A DNA stretch of 64,000 nucleotides from Edwardsiella ictaluri ATCC 33202 (GCF_000264785.1 NZ_AFJI01000075.1:1-64000); one strand, 5' to 3'. Counted from the stretch's first letter, positions 38,049 to 47,504 are shown. Notes: generated from the letters alone by a model not told the origin. Program-made: numbers and translations.

Positions 38049-38101
38049 AGTGAATTATTTCATTTTTTATTAATTAAAATCAATTGATTGCTATGAAATG
38101 A

Positions 38102-38142
38102 CGCTGTCGACATCGATCGACAAGGTGACGATGTCGACAGCG
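38102..38142. promoter_or_regulatory. Perfect 14-bp inverted repeat, candidate FhlA enhancer of hyc
   Basis: CGCTGTCGACATCG at 38102-38115 is repeated exactly inverted at 38129-38142, and the 13-bp centre contains a further TCGACA. Each arm holds TGTCGACA. The element sits 54-94 bp upstream of the hyc sigma-54 promoter. It is also 32 bp past the end of the LacI-type gene, but the absence of a T-run argues against a terminator. Confidence 0.55.
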
Positions 38143-38173
38143 GATGCGGCATATCGACACTTATGACGATGCA

Positions 38174-39184
38174 TTACTGCACCGCGGGGGCGTCCGCCAC
38201 CGACTCACGCAGACGCATTTCGCCGCGAAAGGGTGGCAGAGTGTCGACGGGGTCACCGCGGCTCAGACGCAGAGCCTGTTGAATCGCGGCGGCGATCATG
38301 GCATCGATGGGCAGGTAGACCGTGGAGAGCGCAGGCATCAGGTAGGCGGCGATGGGCTGGTCGTCAAAGCCGAACAGAGAGACCTCCTGTGGGACGCGTA
38401 TTCCCGCTTGGCGCAGGGCGCGAAGGGCGCCGATGGCCATATCATCGTTGCAGCAGAACAGGGCGCTGAACGGCGCATCGTGGTTCTCCAGCAGACGCAG
38501 GCAGGCGTGGTATCCGCCCTCCACGCTGTTATTGCCGTGGGCAACGTCCTGGGGGGAGGCACTGAGTGCATGGGCCTGCAGTGCGTCATGGTAGCCCTGC
38601 AGGCGTGCCTGTCCGGTCGGGGTATCGATGGTCAGGGTGATACAGGCGATGCGGCGATGGCCACGTTCGATTAGATACTCCACCGCCTGGCGCGCTGCCG
38701 CGCGCTGTTCAAAGAGGATACAGCGCTGTGCTGCCTGCGGCAGCGCACGGTTGATCACCACCAAAGAGGGATACTGCGATACCAGCTTCATCAGATCGGT
38801 CTCGGCCATAAAGCGGGTATACAAAATGATGGCATCGCAGCGCCGATCGCTGAGCATCTGCACCGCCTGGCGTTCGCCGTCGGGCGTATCGTGGCCGTCG
38901 GTCACGATCAGCTGTTTGCCGCTGGCTTCGACCTGTGCGGCGGCCTGGCGCAGCAGGCGGCCAAAGTAGGGACCATCAAAGTGGGAGATCACCAGTCCCA
39001 GGGTGTTGGAGGTCTGGTTGGCCAGTGCCTGGGCCAGCAGGTTGGGGCGGTAGCCCAGCTCCTCCATCGCGCAGAATACGGCGCTGCGGGTGCTTTGTCT
39101 GACCTGCCCGGTGGCATTGAGCACGCGGGATACCGTCGCTTTGGATACGCCTGCGCGGCGTGCAACGTCCAGCATGGTGATCAT
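38174..39184 (-). CDS. LacI-family transcriptional regulator, AscG-like
   Basis: A 336-residue repressor with an N-terminal LacI helix-turn-helix (MLDVARRAGVSKATVSRVLN, hinge GYRPNLLAQAL) and a periplasmic-binding-protein-like sensor. Stretches such as SGKQLIVTDGH, RRCDAIILYTRF, CCNDDMAIGALRAL and SLFGFDDQPIAAYLMPALS align with E. coli AscG, the repressor of the beta-glucoside asc operon. In E. coli ascG lies between hydN and hycI, so its presence beside hyc here may be a leftover of the same neighbourhood; no ascFB is present in the window. It follows galR by 42 bp on the same strand. Effector and targets unknown. Confidence 0.8.
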   Translation of the reverse strand: MITMLDVARRAGVSKATVSRVLNATGQVRQSTRSAVFCAMEELGYRPNLLAQALANQTSNTLGLVISHFDGPYFGRLLRQAAAQVEASGKQLIVTDGHDTPDGERQAVQMLSDRRCDAIILYTRFMAETDLMKLVSQYPSLVVINRALPQAAQRCILFEQRAAARQAVEYLIERGHRRIACITLTIDTPTGQARLQGYHDALQAHALSASPQDVAHGNNSVEGGYHACLRLLENHDAPFSALFCCNDDMAIGALRALRQAGIRVPQEVSLFGFDDQPIAAYLMPALSTVYLPIDAMIAAAIQQALRLSRGDPVDTLPPFRGEMRLRESVADAPAVQ

Positions 39185-39226
39185 GGTTCCTTATCCCCCT
39201 TGATGGCGATGGCGTACAACAGTGTA

Positions 39227-40234
39227 TCACAGCGCCCGGAGGGGAGAGACGGAATGGCGGCATACCAGCGTGGGACTGAACATATTGGTGGTTTCTGGCG
39301 GCGTTTTCCCTGCGGCCAGTGCCAACGCCAGCTCTGCCGCCTGGGTCGCCATGGCGACCACCGGATAGCGGATGGTGGTTAGACGCGGGCGCAGGTAGCG
39401 TGAGATCAGTACGTCGTCAAAGCCGATCAGGGAGACCGCGCCCGGCACTTCAATGCCGTTGTCATTCAGCACCGATAGCGCGCCGGCAGCCATGGGATCG
39501 TTATAGCAGGTGACTGCACTGAATTTACGACCATGCCCCAGCAGTTCGGTCATCGCCAGCTCTCCGCCGAGCTCATCGGGTGAGGCATGGACGATCAGCC
39601 GTTCATCGATCGGCTGATCGTACTGGCGCATGGCTTCCAGATACCCCTGCAGGCGATCGTGGGCATCGGAGATCTCATGGTTGGAGCAGATGCAGGCGAT
39701 ATGCCGGTGCCCCTGCTGGATCAGATGGCGTGTCGCCAGCCAGCCGCCATAGCGGTCGTCCAGTGCGACGCAGCGCTGTTCATAGCCGGGCAGAGTCCGG
39801 TTGATCAGTACCATACCGGGGATCTGCTGCATCAGTGCCGCCAGCTCATCGTCGGGGATGGTCTTGGCATGGACTACCAACGCCGCGCAGCGGTGGCGGA
39901 TCAGCTGTTCGATGGCTTGCCGCTCTTTATGCTGTTCATGGTATCCATTGCCGATCAACAGAAAGTTGCCGGTGGCGTAGGCTATCTGCTCGACCGCTTT
40001 GACCATGGCGCCAAAGAACGGATCGGAGACGTCACAGACCACCAGTCCCAGGGTCTCTGTCGACTGCTGAGCCAGTGCCCGCGCGTTGGCGTTTGGGTGA
40101 TAACGCAGCTGTGCCATGGCGGCGTGCACCGCAGTGCGGGAGCCTTCGCTGGCCTTGGGGGAGTTATTGATAACCCGGGAGACGGTGGCTACCGATACGC
40201 CGGCAAGCCTGGCAACATCTTTGATCGTAGCCAT
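39227..40234 (-). CDS. galR: GalR, galactose repressor
   Basis: A 335-residue LacI-family repressor nearly identical in its first 60 residues to E. coli GalR (MATIKDVARLAGVSVATVSRVINNSPKAS, then YHPNANARALAQQ). The sensor domain keeps DVSDPFFGAMVKAVEQIAY, GNGYHEQHKERQAIEQLIRHRCAALVVHAK, CYNDPMAAGALSVLNDNGI and SLIGFDDVLISRYLRPRLTT. It represses galactose transport and metabolism genes, none of which is in the window. A GalR-type operator overlaps its own upstream region, suggesting autoregulation. Position next to omrB, as in E. coli. Confidence 0.95.
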   Translation of the reverse strand: MATIKDVARLAGVSVATVSRVINNSPKASEGSRTAVHAAMAQLRYHPNANARALAQQSTETLGLVVCDVSDPFFGAMVKAVEQIAYATGNFLLIGNGYHEQHKERQAIEQLIRHRCAALVVHAKTIPDDELAALMQQIPGMVLINRTLPGYEQRCVALDDRYGGWLATRHLIQQGHRHIACICSNHEISDAHDRLQGYLEAMRQYDQPIDERLIVHASPDELGGELAMTELLGHGRKFSAVTCYNDPMAAGALSVLNDNGIEVPGAVSLIGFDDVLISRYLRPRLTTIRYPVVAMATQAAELALALAAGKTPPETTNMFSPTLVCRHSVSPLRAL

Positions 40235-40257
40235 TTTCTTGTGTGTCCAACTGCAAA

Positions 40258-40273
40258 CCGTAAACGTTTACAC
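40258..40273. promoter_or_regulatory. GalR-type operator upstream of galR
   Basis: GTAAACGTTTAC is a perfect palindrome, and with the following AC it matches 14 of 16 positions of GTGNAANCGNTTNCAC. It lies 24 bp upstream of the galR ATG, suited to autorepression. Confidence 0.6.
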
Positions 40274-40432
40274 CAGTGTTGCGGAAAAGCGCCGCGCCTG
40301 CAAGCCGGGGATAGGCGTTTGAGCCTCTAATATGTGCGAAAAAAGACAAAGTACACCGCTGGTTACATTTTGCGGTCGAATGTTGCCATTCGGGACTTCA
40401 TGGATAGTGGGGATGCCCCGTATGCTGAATAT

Positions 40433-40521
40433 CCCAGAGGTATTGATTGGTGAGAGTTCAGTGTTCAGTTGCTGAAGCCAACAAAATTACACCGACCTAC
40501 GCGGATGCGTAGGTTTTTTTT
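40433..40521 (+). ncRNA. omrB: Small RNA OmrB
   Basis: About 89 nt. The 5' end CCCAGAGGTATTGATTGGTG is the conserved seed end of OmrA/OmrB, which pairs with ompT, cirA, fecA, csgD and ompR mRNAs in E. coli. The 3' end is an intrinsic terminator CCTACGC-GGAT-GCGTAGG with eight T. The -10 TATGCT lies six bases before the start. The segment AATTACACC before the terminator resembles E. coli OmrB. Position between galR and aas, in the direction of aas, is as in E. coli. The OmpR-box-like GTTACATTTTGCGG at 40362-40375 fits EnvZ-OmpR control. Confidence 0.92.
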
Positions 40522-40620
40522 GCCTCATTATTCCCCATGATCACATGCTGTTTCACTTTTAATTGTTAGTTTGCGAATTATTCGTGGCGGCGTAGGTCGT
40601 TATTTTCCTACACTGGTTGT

Positions 40621-40712
40621 CCCAGAGGTATTGATTGGTGATGTTCTGGTTTTCCCGCCGGAAAGCCGACCAACGCTTACACCAACCTACGCAGATGCGT
40701 AGGTTTTTTTTT
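40621..40712 (+). ncRNA. omrA: Small RNA OmrA
   Basis: About 92 nt. Its first 21 bases are identical to those of the neighbouring OmrB copy, while the middle differs. The terminator is CCTACGC-AGAT-GCGTAGG with nine T. The -10 TACACT lies six bases upstream. The TTACACCAACCTAC segment before the stem resembles E. coli OmrA. An OmpR-box-like TTTCACTTTTAATTGTTA at 40551-40568 has the same distance to the start as in the other copy. The two RNAs are expected to share targets through the 5' end. Confidence 0.92.
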
Positions 40713-40827
40713 CCCCTCTTTTCCGCCCGGGTCCGGGCGCAGATATTCCCGCCTGTGCAGTTTGCTGCGCTTCTGGCATCGGGTAGTATGCTAGCCGTGC
40801 TATCCTGCCGCACATAGGGAGATGTCC

Positions 40828-42987
40828 ATGCTGTACCGATTCCTCGGCGTGCTGCTGAAAATGTTGTTCCGTATTCGTCTGACCGGCTTCGGTCAGTGTC
40901 TCGATCACCCGAAGCTGTTAATCGTTCCCAACCACGTCTCCTTTTTGGATGGTGTCCTGCTGACGCTGTATCTGCCGGTTCGGCCGGTGTTTGCTGTCTA
41001 CAGTTCGATAGCCGACAGCTGGCTGATGCGCCTGGTTGGGCGTTTTGTCGATATCGTCGCTCTGGATCCGCGTAAGCCGATGGCGATCAAACGGTTAATT
41101 CGCTTGGTTGAGCAGGGAAGGCCGGTGGTGATCTTTCCTGAGGGACGTATCACCGTGAGCGGATCGCTGATGAAGATCTATGACGGTGCGGCGTTTGTGG
41201 CGGCCCGCTCCGGCGCAGCCCTGCTGCCGGTACGCATTGAGGGGGCTGAGTTCAGCCACTTTGGCCGTCTGAAAGGGCTGTTTCCTCTGCGCCTGCTGCC
41301 GCCGATCTCCCTTCATCTGCTGCCGGTGACGCATCTGGCGATGCCGCAGGCCGCGCGGGCGCGTGATCGGCGCCTGCTGGCCGGTGAACGCCTGCGCGAC
41401 ATTATGATGCGTGCCCGTCTGGACGCGCAGCCGATGACCACGCTGTTTGCCGCCTATCTGTCGGCGATGCGGCGCTATGGGGCAGGCAGCCGTGCGATCG
41501 ATGACATTAACCTGCGTGAGGACAGCTACCGTGGGCTGCTGAAAAAGAGCCTCGCCGTCAGCCGGATCCTGCAGCGTTTTACCTGCGAGAATGAGCACGT
41601 TGGTCTGCTGCTGCCTAACGCCACCGTCACGGCGGCGGCGATCCTGGGGGCGACGCTGCGCAATCGGGTGCCGGCGATGCTGAACTACACCGCCGGCGCT
41701 GCCGGGCTGCGCAATGCCCTGCTGGCCGCCGGGATCGATACCGTGGTCACCTCGCGGCAGTTTTTGCAAAAGGCGCGTCTGGAGCCGTTGCCTCAGCTGG
41801 TGGACGGCGCACGCTGGGTCTATCTGGAGGATCTGCGGGATACGCTAGGGTGGCGGGATAAGCTCTGGGTGTTGTGGCATCGGGTGTTCCCCCACGGTGC
41901 CATGCTTCCGCGCCAGCCTGACGATGCGGCGCTGATCCTGTTTACCTCCGGTTCAGAGGGAGCGCCCAAAGGGGTAGTACACTCTCACCGTAGCCTGTTG
42001 GCCAACGTGGAGCAGATCCGCTGCGTAGCGGATTTTACCCCGCGCGATCGCTTTATGTCGGCGCTGCCGCTGTTTCACGCCTTTGGGCTGACGGTGGGGC
42101 TGCTGACGCCGCTGCTGTGCGGCAGCCGGGTCTTTCTGTATCCCAGTCCGCTGCACTACCGCATGGTGCCGGAGATGGTTTATGACCGAAACTGCACCGT
42201 GCTGTTTGCCACCTCGACGTTCCTGGGACACTACGCGCGTTTCGCTCATCCCTATGACTTTGCCCGGCTGCGCTATGTGGTTGCCGGCGCAGAGAAGCTG
42301 GCGCCGGAGACGGCCCGGCTGTGGTTTGAGAAGTTTGGCATCCGTATTCTTGAGGGATACGGGGTGACCGAGTGTGCGCCGGTGGTGGCGATCAATGTGC
42401 CGATGGCGACCCGCACCGGCAGCGTCGGCTGCATTCTGCCGGGAATGGAGGCGCGGCTGATCCCGGTGGCGGGGATCGCGCAGGGTGGTTGTCTGCAGCT
42501 GCGTGGCCCCAATATTATGAAAGGCTACCTGCGGATCGAGGCGCCGGGGGTCCTGGTGCCGCCGCAGGCGGCGAACGTACAGGGTGAGATGGAGGCGGGC
42601 TGGTACGATACTGGCGATATTGTGACGCTGGACGCACAAGGCTATTGCACGATTATCGGACGCCTCAAGCGGTTTGCCAAACTGGCAGGGGAAATGGTGT
42701 CGCTGGAGCGTGTTGAACAGCTGGCGCGCGCGGCGTCGCCGCAGGGCGAACATGCCGCCAGCGCGCGGAGCGATCGACTCAAGGGAGAGGCGCTGGTGCT
42801 GTTTACCACCGATGTCGGGCTGGGGCGGGAGCAGCTGTTGGCGGCGGCCCGCGCCAGCGGTGCCCCTGAGCTGGCGGTGGCACGGGATATTCGCTATCTG
42901 AAGGCCCTGCCGCTGTTGGGCAGTGGCAAGGTGGACTTTGTGACGCTGCGCCGTATGGCAGCATCTGAGGATAGCGTGGATGGATGA
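40828..42987 (+). CDS. aas: Aas, 2-acylglycerophosphoethanolamine acyltransferase / acyl-ACP synthetase
   Basis: A 719-residue inner-membrane bifunctional enzyme that re-acylates lysophosphatidylethanolamine. The N-terminal acyltransferase has the HX4D motif NHVSFLDG and FPEGRIT. The C-terminal AMP-binding domain has [30 protein letters not shown] and WYDTGDI. The ATG at 40828 is used because AGGGAG lies at good spacing before it, whereas it abuts the ATG six bases earlier. The stop overlaps the lplT start, and the two work together: LplT flips the lysolipid and Aas acylates it. Confidence 0.96.
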   Translation: MLYRFLGVLLKMLFRIRLTGFGQCLDHPKLLIVPNHVSFLDGVLLTLYLPVRPVFAVYSSIADSWLMRLVGRFVDIVALDPRKPMAIKRLIRLVEQGRPVVIFPEGRITVSGSLMKIYDGAAFVAARSGAALLPVRIEGAEFSHFGRLKGLFPLRLLPPISLHLLPVTHLAMPQAARARDRRLLAGERLRDIMMRARLDAQPMTTLFAAYLSAMRRYGAGSRAIDDINLREDSYRGLLKKSLAVSRILQRFTCENEHVGLLLPNATVTAAAILGATLRNRVPAMLNYTAGAAGLRNALLAAGIDTVVTSRQFLQKARLEPLPQLVDGARWVYLEDLRDTLGWRDKLWVLWHRVFPHGAMLPRQPDDAALILFTSGSEGAPKGVVHSHRSLLANVEQIRCVADFTPRDRFMSALPLFHAFGLTVGLLTPLLCGSRVFLYPSPLHYRMVPEMVYDRNCTVLFATSTFLGHYARFAHPYDFARLRYVVAGAEKLAPETARLWFEKFGIRILEGYGVTECAPVVAINVPMATRTGSVGCILPGMEARLIPVAGIAQGGCLQLRGPNIMKGYLRIEAPGVLVPPQAANVQGEMEAGWYDTGDIVTLDAQGYCTIIGRLKRFAKLAGEMVSLERVEQLARAASPQGEHAASARSDRLKGEALVLFTTDVGLGREQLLAAARASGAPELAVARDIRYLKALPLLGSGKVDFVTLRRMAASEDSVDG

Positions 42988-44170
42988 GACACAGTGCACC
43001 GCCGTCGACGGGAGCGGACGGGGAATGCGGGCGGTTTTTGTGGCGCAGTTTTTCTCTGCGTTTGGCGACAATGCCCTGCTGTTTGTGACGCTGGCGCTGC
43101 TGAAGGGGCTGCATTTCCCGCAGTGGAGTCAGCCGGCGCTGCAGATGGCTTTTGTGGCGGCCTATATCGTGTTTGCCCCCTTTGTCGGACACCTGGCCGA
43201 CGGCTTTGCCAAAGGGCGGGTGATGATGGGGGCCAACGCCCTCAAGTTGCTGGGGGCGCTGCTGATCTGCCTCGGGGTGAATCCCTTTGTCGGCTATACT
43301 CTGGTCGGGATTGGCGCGGCGGCCTACTCTCCGGCCAAGTATGGGATCTTGGGTGAGCTGACGGACGGCGGCCGCCTGGTGAAGGCCAATGGCGCCCTGG
43401 AGGCATCGACGATCGCGGCGATCCTGTCGGGGTCAGTCGCCGGCGGCATGCTGGCCGACTGGCACGTCAGCACGGCGCTGGCTATCTGTGCGCTGATCTA
43501 TGCCGCGGCGCTGATCGCCAACCTGTATATTCCGCGTCTCGCGGCGGTGCGCCGGGTTGAGGCGTGGCGACCGGGGGCGATGCTGGCGGAGTTTAGCGCG
43601 GCCTGCCGCACCCTGTGGCGTCATCCGCAGGCCCGCTTTTCGCTGGTGGGAACCAGCCTCTTCTGGGGCGCCGGGGTGACCCTGCGCTTTCTGCTGGTGC
43701 TGTGGGTGCCGACGGTGCTTGGCGTCGCGGATAACACCACCCCGACGCTGCTGAACGCTATGGTGGCCATCGGCATCGTGATCGGCGCGGCGGCGGCGGG
43801 GCGACTGGTCACCCTGAGCACGGCGCAGCGCTGTATGCCTGCGGGGATCCTGATCGGCCTGCTGGTGCTGCTGTTCTCCCTGCAGTACAGCCTGGCACTC
43901 TCCTACCCGCTGCTGCTGCTGGTCGGGGTATGCGGTGGCTTTTTTGTGGTTCCGCTCAACGCGTTATTGCAGCAGCGCGGGCGCGAAAGTGTCGGCGCCG
44001 GCCACGCTATCGCGGTGCAGAATCTGGGGGAGAACGGGGCCATGCTGCTGATGCTGGCGTGCTATTCCGCCGCGATTCGCTGCGGGGTTCCGGTGGTGGC
44101 GACCGGCGCGGGCTTTGGCCTTCTGTTTGCTCTGGCTATCGTGGCGGTCTGGCGCTGGGGGCGGCGCTGA
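42980..44170 (+). CDS. lplT: LplT, lysophospholipid flippase
   Basis: A 396-residue major-facilitator-type protein with about twelve membrane helices that moves lysophospholipids, mainly lysophosphatidylethanolamine, across the inner membrane for repair by Aas. Conserved segments are [62 protein letters not shown] and [17 protein letters not shown]. It overlaps aas by 8 bp, which indicates translational coupling. In E. coli lplT precedes aas in the reverse order relative to omr; here aas comes first after the omr genes. Confidence 0.94.
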   Translation: MDETQCTAVDGSGRGMRAVFVAQFFSAFGDNALLFVTLALLKGLHFPQWSQPALQMAFVAAYIVFAPFVGHLADGFAKGRVMMGANALKLLGALLICLGVNPFVGYTLVGIGAAAYSPAKYGILGELTDGGRLVKANGALEASTIAAILSGSVAGGMLADWHVSTALAICALIYAAALIANLYIPRLAAVRRVEAWRPGAMLAEFSAACRTLWRHPQARFSLVGTSLFWGAGVTLRFLLVLWVPTVLGVADNTTPTLLNAMVAIGIVIGAAAAGRLVTLSTAQRCMPAGILIGLLVLLFSLQYSLALSYPLLLLVGVCGGFFVVPLNALLQQRGRESVGAGHAIAVQNLGENGAMLLMLACYSAAIRCGVPVVATGAGFGLLFALAIVAVWRWGRR

Positions 44171-44178
44171 GGCGCCGC

Positions 44179-44218
44179 CTGTCATTCAGCGTTCACGGGA
44201 TCGTCACCGAACCGACAT
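44179..44218 (+). promoter_or_regulatory. Tandem PhoB half-sites (Pho boxes) of phoA
   Basis: Four 7-bp units repeat every 11 bp: CTGTCAT, CGTTCAC, TCGTCAC and CCGACAT, the spacing used by PhoB dimers. A TATACT -10 element follows at 44229-44234, ten bases after the last unit, which is the usual geometry of PhoB-activated promoters lacking a -35 box. Confidence 0.7.
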
Positions 44219-44290
44219 TATCTCTCCTTATACTCTGTTCCAACTTATTCATTAGTTGAATGATTTTCCTCTTGGACACGGAGTCTTATC

Positions 44291-45736
44291 ATGGCGAGCC
44301 ATACCCCTTTCTCCCTTTCTCTGCTGATGTTTTCTCTTGGTCTTGCCCTGCCGCTGCAGGCCGCGCCCGCTGCGCCGAGCGCAGAGCAGGTGCTTACCGA
44401 ACGCGCCGCGCACGGCGATATTACCCAGCGGGGAGGCGCCCGCCGCCTGCTCGGCGATCAGACAGCTGCGCTGCAGGCGTCGCTGAGTACCCGCCCGGCC
44501 AAGCACGTGATCCTGCTGATCGGCGATGGCATGGGAGATGCGGAGATCACCGCCGCCCGTAACTATGCGGCCGGCGCGGGCGGAATGCTGCGCGGTATCG
44601 ATGCCCTACCGCTGACCGGGCAATACACGCACTATGCCCTGGATCGTAAAACCCATAAACCGGACTATGTGACGGACTCTGCGGCATCGGCTACCGCCTG
44701 GAGCAGTGGGGTGAAAACCTATAACGGCGCATTGGGTATTGATGTAACAGGTAAACCTTATCCGACGCTGTTGGAGATGGCGCGTGCAGCGGGCAAGGCC
44801 ACCGGAAACGTCTCGACCGCAGAGCTGCAGGACGCCACGCCGGCGGCGATGTTCGCCCACGTCAGCGGACGCAAATGTTATGGCCCGCAGCAGACCCTGG
44901 AGAAATGTCCGGAGAATGCGTTGGAAAACGGTGGGGCTGGCTCGATCAGCGAACAAATGTTGAAAGCGCGGGCCGATGTGACGCTGGGCGGCGGTGCAAA
45001 AACGTTTACCCAGATAGTGGGGGCCGGTGAGTATAAGGGTAAGACGTTGCTCCAGCAGGCACAGGCGCAGGGGTACCACATCGTTAACGATCTGGTGGGT
45101 ATGGATGCGGTGACGGTGGCAGATCAGAAGCGTCCTTTGCTGGGGCTGTTCGCCGAGGGCAATATGGCGGTGCGTTGGCTGGGGCCAAAAGCCAGTCTGC
45201 ACGGTAACCTGGAGCAGGCGCCGGTCACCTGCCAGCCGAATCCGCAGCGCAGTGACAGCCAGCCGACGCTGGCACAGATGACCGGCAAAGCCATTTCGCT
45301 TTTGAGCAAGAATCCAAATGGTTTCTTCCTGCAGGTCGAAGGTGCTTCTATCGATAAACAGGATCATGCCGCCAATCCGTGCGGTCAGTTTGGTGAGACG
45401 GTCGATTTGGATGAGGCGGTTCAAAAGGCGCTGGAGTTTGCCCGCCGTGACGGGAATACCCTGGTAGTGGTAACGGCGGATCATGCTCATAGCAGCCAGA
45501 TTATCCCCAACGATGCCAAGGCGCCGGGGCTGACTCAGACGCTTATCACCCAGGATGGGGTACCGATGACCATTAGCTACGGCACCGCTGAGGAGGCGGA
45601 CAGCCAGGAGCATACCGGCTCCCAGATACGTATCGCTGCGTATGGTCCTCATGCCGGTAACGTAGTGGGGCTGACGGATCAGACGGATCTGTTCTTTACC
45701 CTGCGCGATGCGATGGGACTTAACGCCGCGAAATAA
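44291..45736 (+). CDS. phoA: Periplasmic alkaline phosphatase
   Basis: A 481-residue secreted phosphomonoesterase with a signal peptide of about 24 residues ([19 protein letters not shown]). The catalytic serine lies in [11 protein letters not shown], zinc and magnesium ligands in [29 protein letters not shown] and [12 protein letters not shown]. Two cysteine pairs ([11 protein letters not shown] and CQPNPQ...NPCGQ) are suited to disulfides as in E. coli PhoA. GGAG lies seven bases before the ATG. Expression should respond to phosphate starvation through the Pho boxes. The gene sits where E. coli has tas-ygdR. Confidence 0.96.
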   Translation: MASHTPFSLSLLMFSLGLALPLQAAPAAPSAEQVLTERAAHGDITQRGGARRLLGDQTAALQASLSTRPAKHVILLIGDGMGDAEITAARNYAAGAGGMLRGIDALPLTGQYTHYALDRKTHKPDYVTDSAASATAWSSGVKTYNGALGIDVTGKPYPTLLEMARAAGKATGNVSTAELQDATPAAMFAHVSGRKCYGPQQTLEKCPENALENGGAGSISEQMLKARADVTLGGGAKTFTQIVGAGEYKGKTLLQQAQAQGYHIVNDLVGMDAVTVADQKRPLLGLFAEGNMAVRWLGPKASLHGNLEQAPVTCQPNPQRSDSQPTLAQMTGKAISLLSKNPNGFFLQVEGASIDKQDHAANPCGQFGETVDLDEAVQKALEFARRDGNTLVVVTADHAHSSQIIPNDAKAPGLTQTLITQDGVPMTISYGTAEEADSQEHTGSQIRIAAYGPHAGNVVGLTDQTDLFFTLRDAMGLNAAK

Positions 45737-45753
45737 CGGCATAACAGCAGTAT

Positions 45754-45793
45754 CGGCCCGGTGCGGCGTAGTGGCGGCAGCGGGCCGTTTTTT
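45754..45793 (+). terminator. phoA intrinsic terminator
   Basis: Outer stem CGGCCCG/CGGGCCG, with a GC-rich internal loop region that can pair partly, is followed by six T. It begins 18 nt after the phoA stop. Confidence 0.75.
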
Positions 45794-45872
45794 ATTGCGT
45801 TAAAGTATCAGTGAACTATTTGTTGTTGTTGTGTTATGTTTTGTGGGTATTTATTCACAAGCCTAATTAAAC

Positions 45873-46715
45873 ATGTTCATAAAACAGCCTGCTTCGCCCG
45901 GTGCGGACGATGACGTCAATGCTGAATGGGATGAGCATCTGCGCTTTTATCAGTTATGTGGCGTTATGGCGGCGGCCAGTAGCGTACTGCTGACATTCAT
46001 GATGGTGCTGATGTTTCCCGCTGATTTTAAAGGGCGTGCCTTTATGCTAGCCGGGAGCTATCTGGGGCCGGTGACGCTGTTGTTGCTGGTGGGGATGCTG
46101 CGTTTTCCACGCAGTTGTTCTTGGGCGCTATTCATTGGCTTTAACGTCTTTCTATTGTACTTATTCTTACGGGGAACTGCCTTTAATCTATTGATAAGTT
46201 TTCTGTTTGTTCTATTTTTTCTGTTTGGCGCCGTGGCAGCGACACAGCGCGGGCGTAGGCTGCATGGCGGCGCCCGCCCGCTGTGGCTGGCCCGGCGCGG
46301 TTGGCTTCCGGTCTCTGTATTAATATTGCTGGCGCTGTCAGTGAGCAGCTTCAGCAGCGGTTTTGTCCTGCGCTGGCTGGAGAGAAAGCTGGAGAATCCA
46401 TTGCTATGGATTGAATACCGCCACCAGATGCTGGTTCGCTATCTACATCTGTCCGGGGAGGATACATCGGATGCGCCGGGGATTTGGCTACGGCGGGTAC
46501 GCCTGGAAGGGCGTACGCTGGTGTTTGTCTACCGGGTGCGTATGGAGGCGGAGACAGCCAGTGAGGATACCCTGCAGCATCACGCCATGGCGGACTTTCG
46601 CCAGCACTGTCACGAGCGTGGCGTGCGTCAGTTTGGCATGAAGGTGATGTATGTCTACCAGGTGCTCCAGGAGGAACGTATTCTGGTGCTGAGCCGTAGG
46701 GACTGCGTGGAGTGA
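45873..46715 (+). CDS. Unrecognised membrane protein with C-terminal soluble domain
   Basis: A 280-residue protein I cannot assign to a family. Residues 1-25 are acidic and soluble. Five hydrophobic segments follow at about 27-49, 57-76, 81-98, 100-122 and 142-164, separated by basic loops (RGRRLHGGARPLWLARRG), which predicts an inner-membrane protein. The last 115 residues are soluble and charged, with an alternating strand/helix pattern and no catalytic motif. No strong ribosome site precedes the ATG and the upstream DNA is AT-rich. It lies alone between phoA and the convergent ygdQ, in the place of E. coli tas-ygdR. Confidence 0.65.
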   Translation: MFIKQPASPGADDDVNAEWDEHLRFYQLCGVMAAASSVLLTFMMVLMFPADFKGRAFMLAGSYLGPVTLLLLVGMLRFPRSCSWALFIGFNVFLLYLFLRGTAFNLLISFLFVLFFLFGAVAATQRGRRLHGGARPLWLARRGWLPVSVLILLALSVSSFSSGFVLRWLERKLENPLLWIEYRHQMLVRYLHLSGEDTSDAPGIWLRRVRLEGRTLVFVYRVRMEAETASEDTLQHHAMADFRQHCHERGVRQFGMKVMYVYQVLQEERILVLSRRDCVE

Positions 46716-46743
46716 GCGGTACAGACAGAGGCTCGGTGGGATA

Positions 46744-46771
46744 GACAGAGGGACGTTTACGCCCCTCTGTC
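46744..46771. terminator. Hairpin between convergent genes
   Basis: A 9-bp stem (GACAGAGGG/CCCTCTGTC) with a 10-nt loop lies between the stops of the membrane-protein gene and ygdQ. No T-run on either strand, so the terminator role is uncertain. Confidence 0.4.
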
Positions 46772-46787
46772 GTTGGTATCGCATGGC

Positions 46788-47504
46788 TTATTCGCCGTCG
46801 CTGGCCTTTTTGTTACGGATCAGGTTGAGGCTTTCCACCGCCATGGAGAAGAACATGGCAAAGTAGATGTAACCTTTGGGCACGTGTACCGCAAAGCTCT
46901 CCAGGATCAGGGTGAATCCCACCAGGATCAGGAAGGCCAATGCCAGCATTTTGACCGACGGATGGCGGGCGACAAACTCGCCGATCGGCCGGGCGGCGAA
47001 CATCATCACGCCCACGGCGATGATCACCGCCGCCATCATGATGAACAGATGATCGGACAGTCCAATGGCGGTGATCACGGAGTCCAGGCTAAAGATGATA
47101 TCCAGCATCATGATCTGCACGATGGCCCCCATAAAGGAGTGCACGTGGGTAGCGTGGTTATCGTTGCTGCCCTCGATGGTCTCGTGCACCTCTTTACTGG
47201 CCTTATAGATCAGGAACAGTCCGCCGAGCAGCAGGATCAGATCGCGGGCGGAGACCGCGTGTCCAAACAGGGTGAACAGTGGGTGTACCAGATGGGCGAC
47301 CCAGGCGATCGAGGCCAGCAGGCACAGGCGCATCCCCATGGCGGCCAGCAGGCCGATGCGGCGCGCTTTGTTTTGCTGTTTCTTGGGCAGCTTGGCCACC
47401 ACCAGGGAGAGGAAGATGATGTTATCGATGCCCAGAACGATTTCCAGAATCGTTAAGGTCCCCAACGCCAGCCAGGCGTTAGGATCGGCAATCCACGCAA
47501 ACAT
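46788..47504 (-). CDS. ygdQ: YgdQ, TerC-family integral membrane protein
   Basis: A 238-residue protein with about seven membrane helices, closely similar to E. coli YgdQ (237). TerC family signatures are LEIVLGIDNIIFLSLVVAKLP and LDIIFSLDSVITAIGLSDH, whose acidic residues lie inside membrane segments and suggest a role in metal ion handling. Relatives of this family export manganese in some bacteria; the substrate of YgdQ is not established. A TATAAT -10 is visible at 47538-47543 on the minus strand. It follows mutH as in E. coli. Confidence 0.9.
   Translation of the reverse strand: MFAWIADPNAWLALGTLTILEIVLGIDNIIFLSLVVAKLPKKQQNKARRIGLLAAMGMRLCLLASIAWVAHLVHPLFTLFGHAVSARDLILLLGGLFLIYKASKEVHETIEGSNDNHATHVHSFMGAIVQIMMLDIIFSLDSVITAIGLSDHLFIMMAAVIIAVGVMMFAARPIGEFVARHPSVKMLALAFLILVGFTLILESFAVHVPKGYIYFAMFFSMAVESLNLIRNKKASDGE

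Noticed and set aside
38102-38142. Inverted repeat as terminator of the LacI-type gene
   Set aside because: No T-run follows on the minus strand, the arms are 13 bp apart, and the TGTCG half-sites recur at fdhF, so a binding site is more likely.
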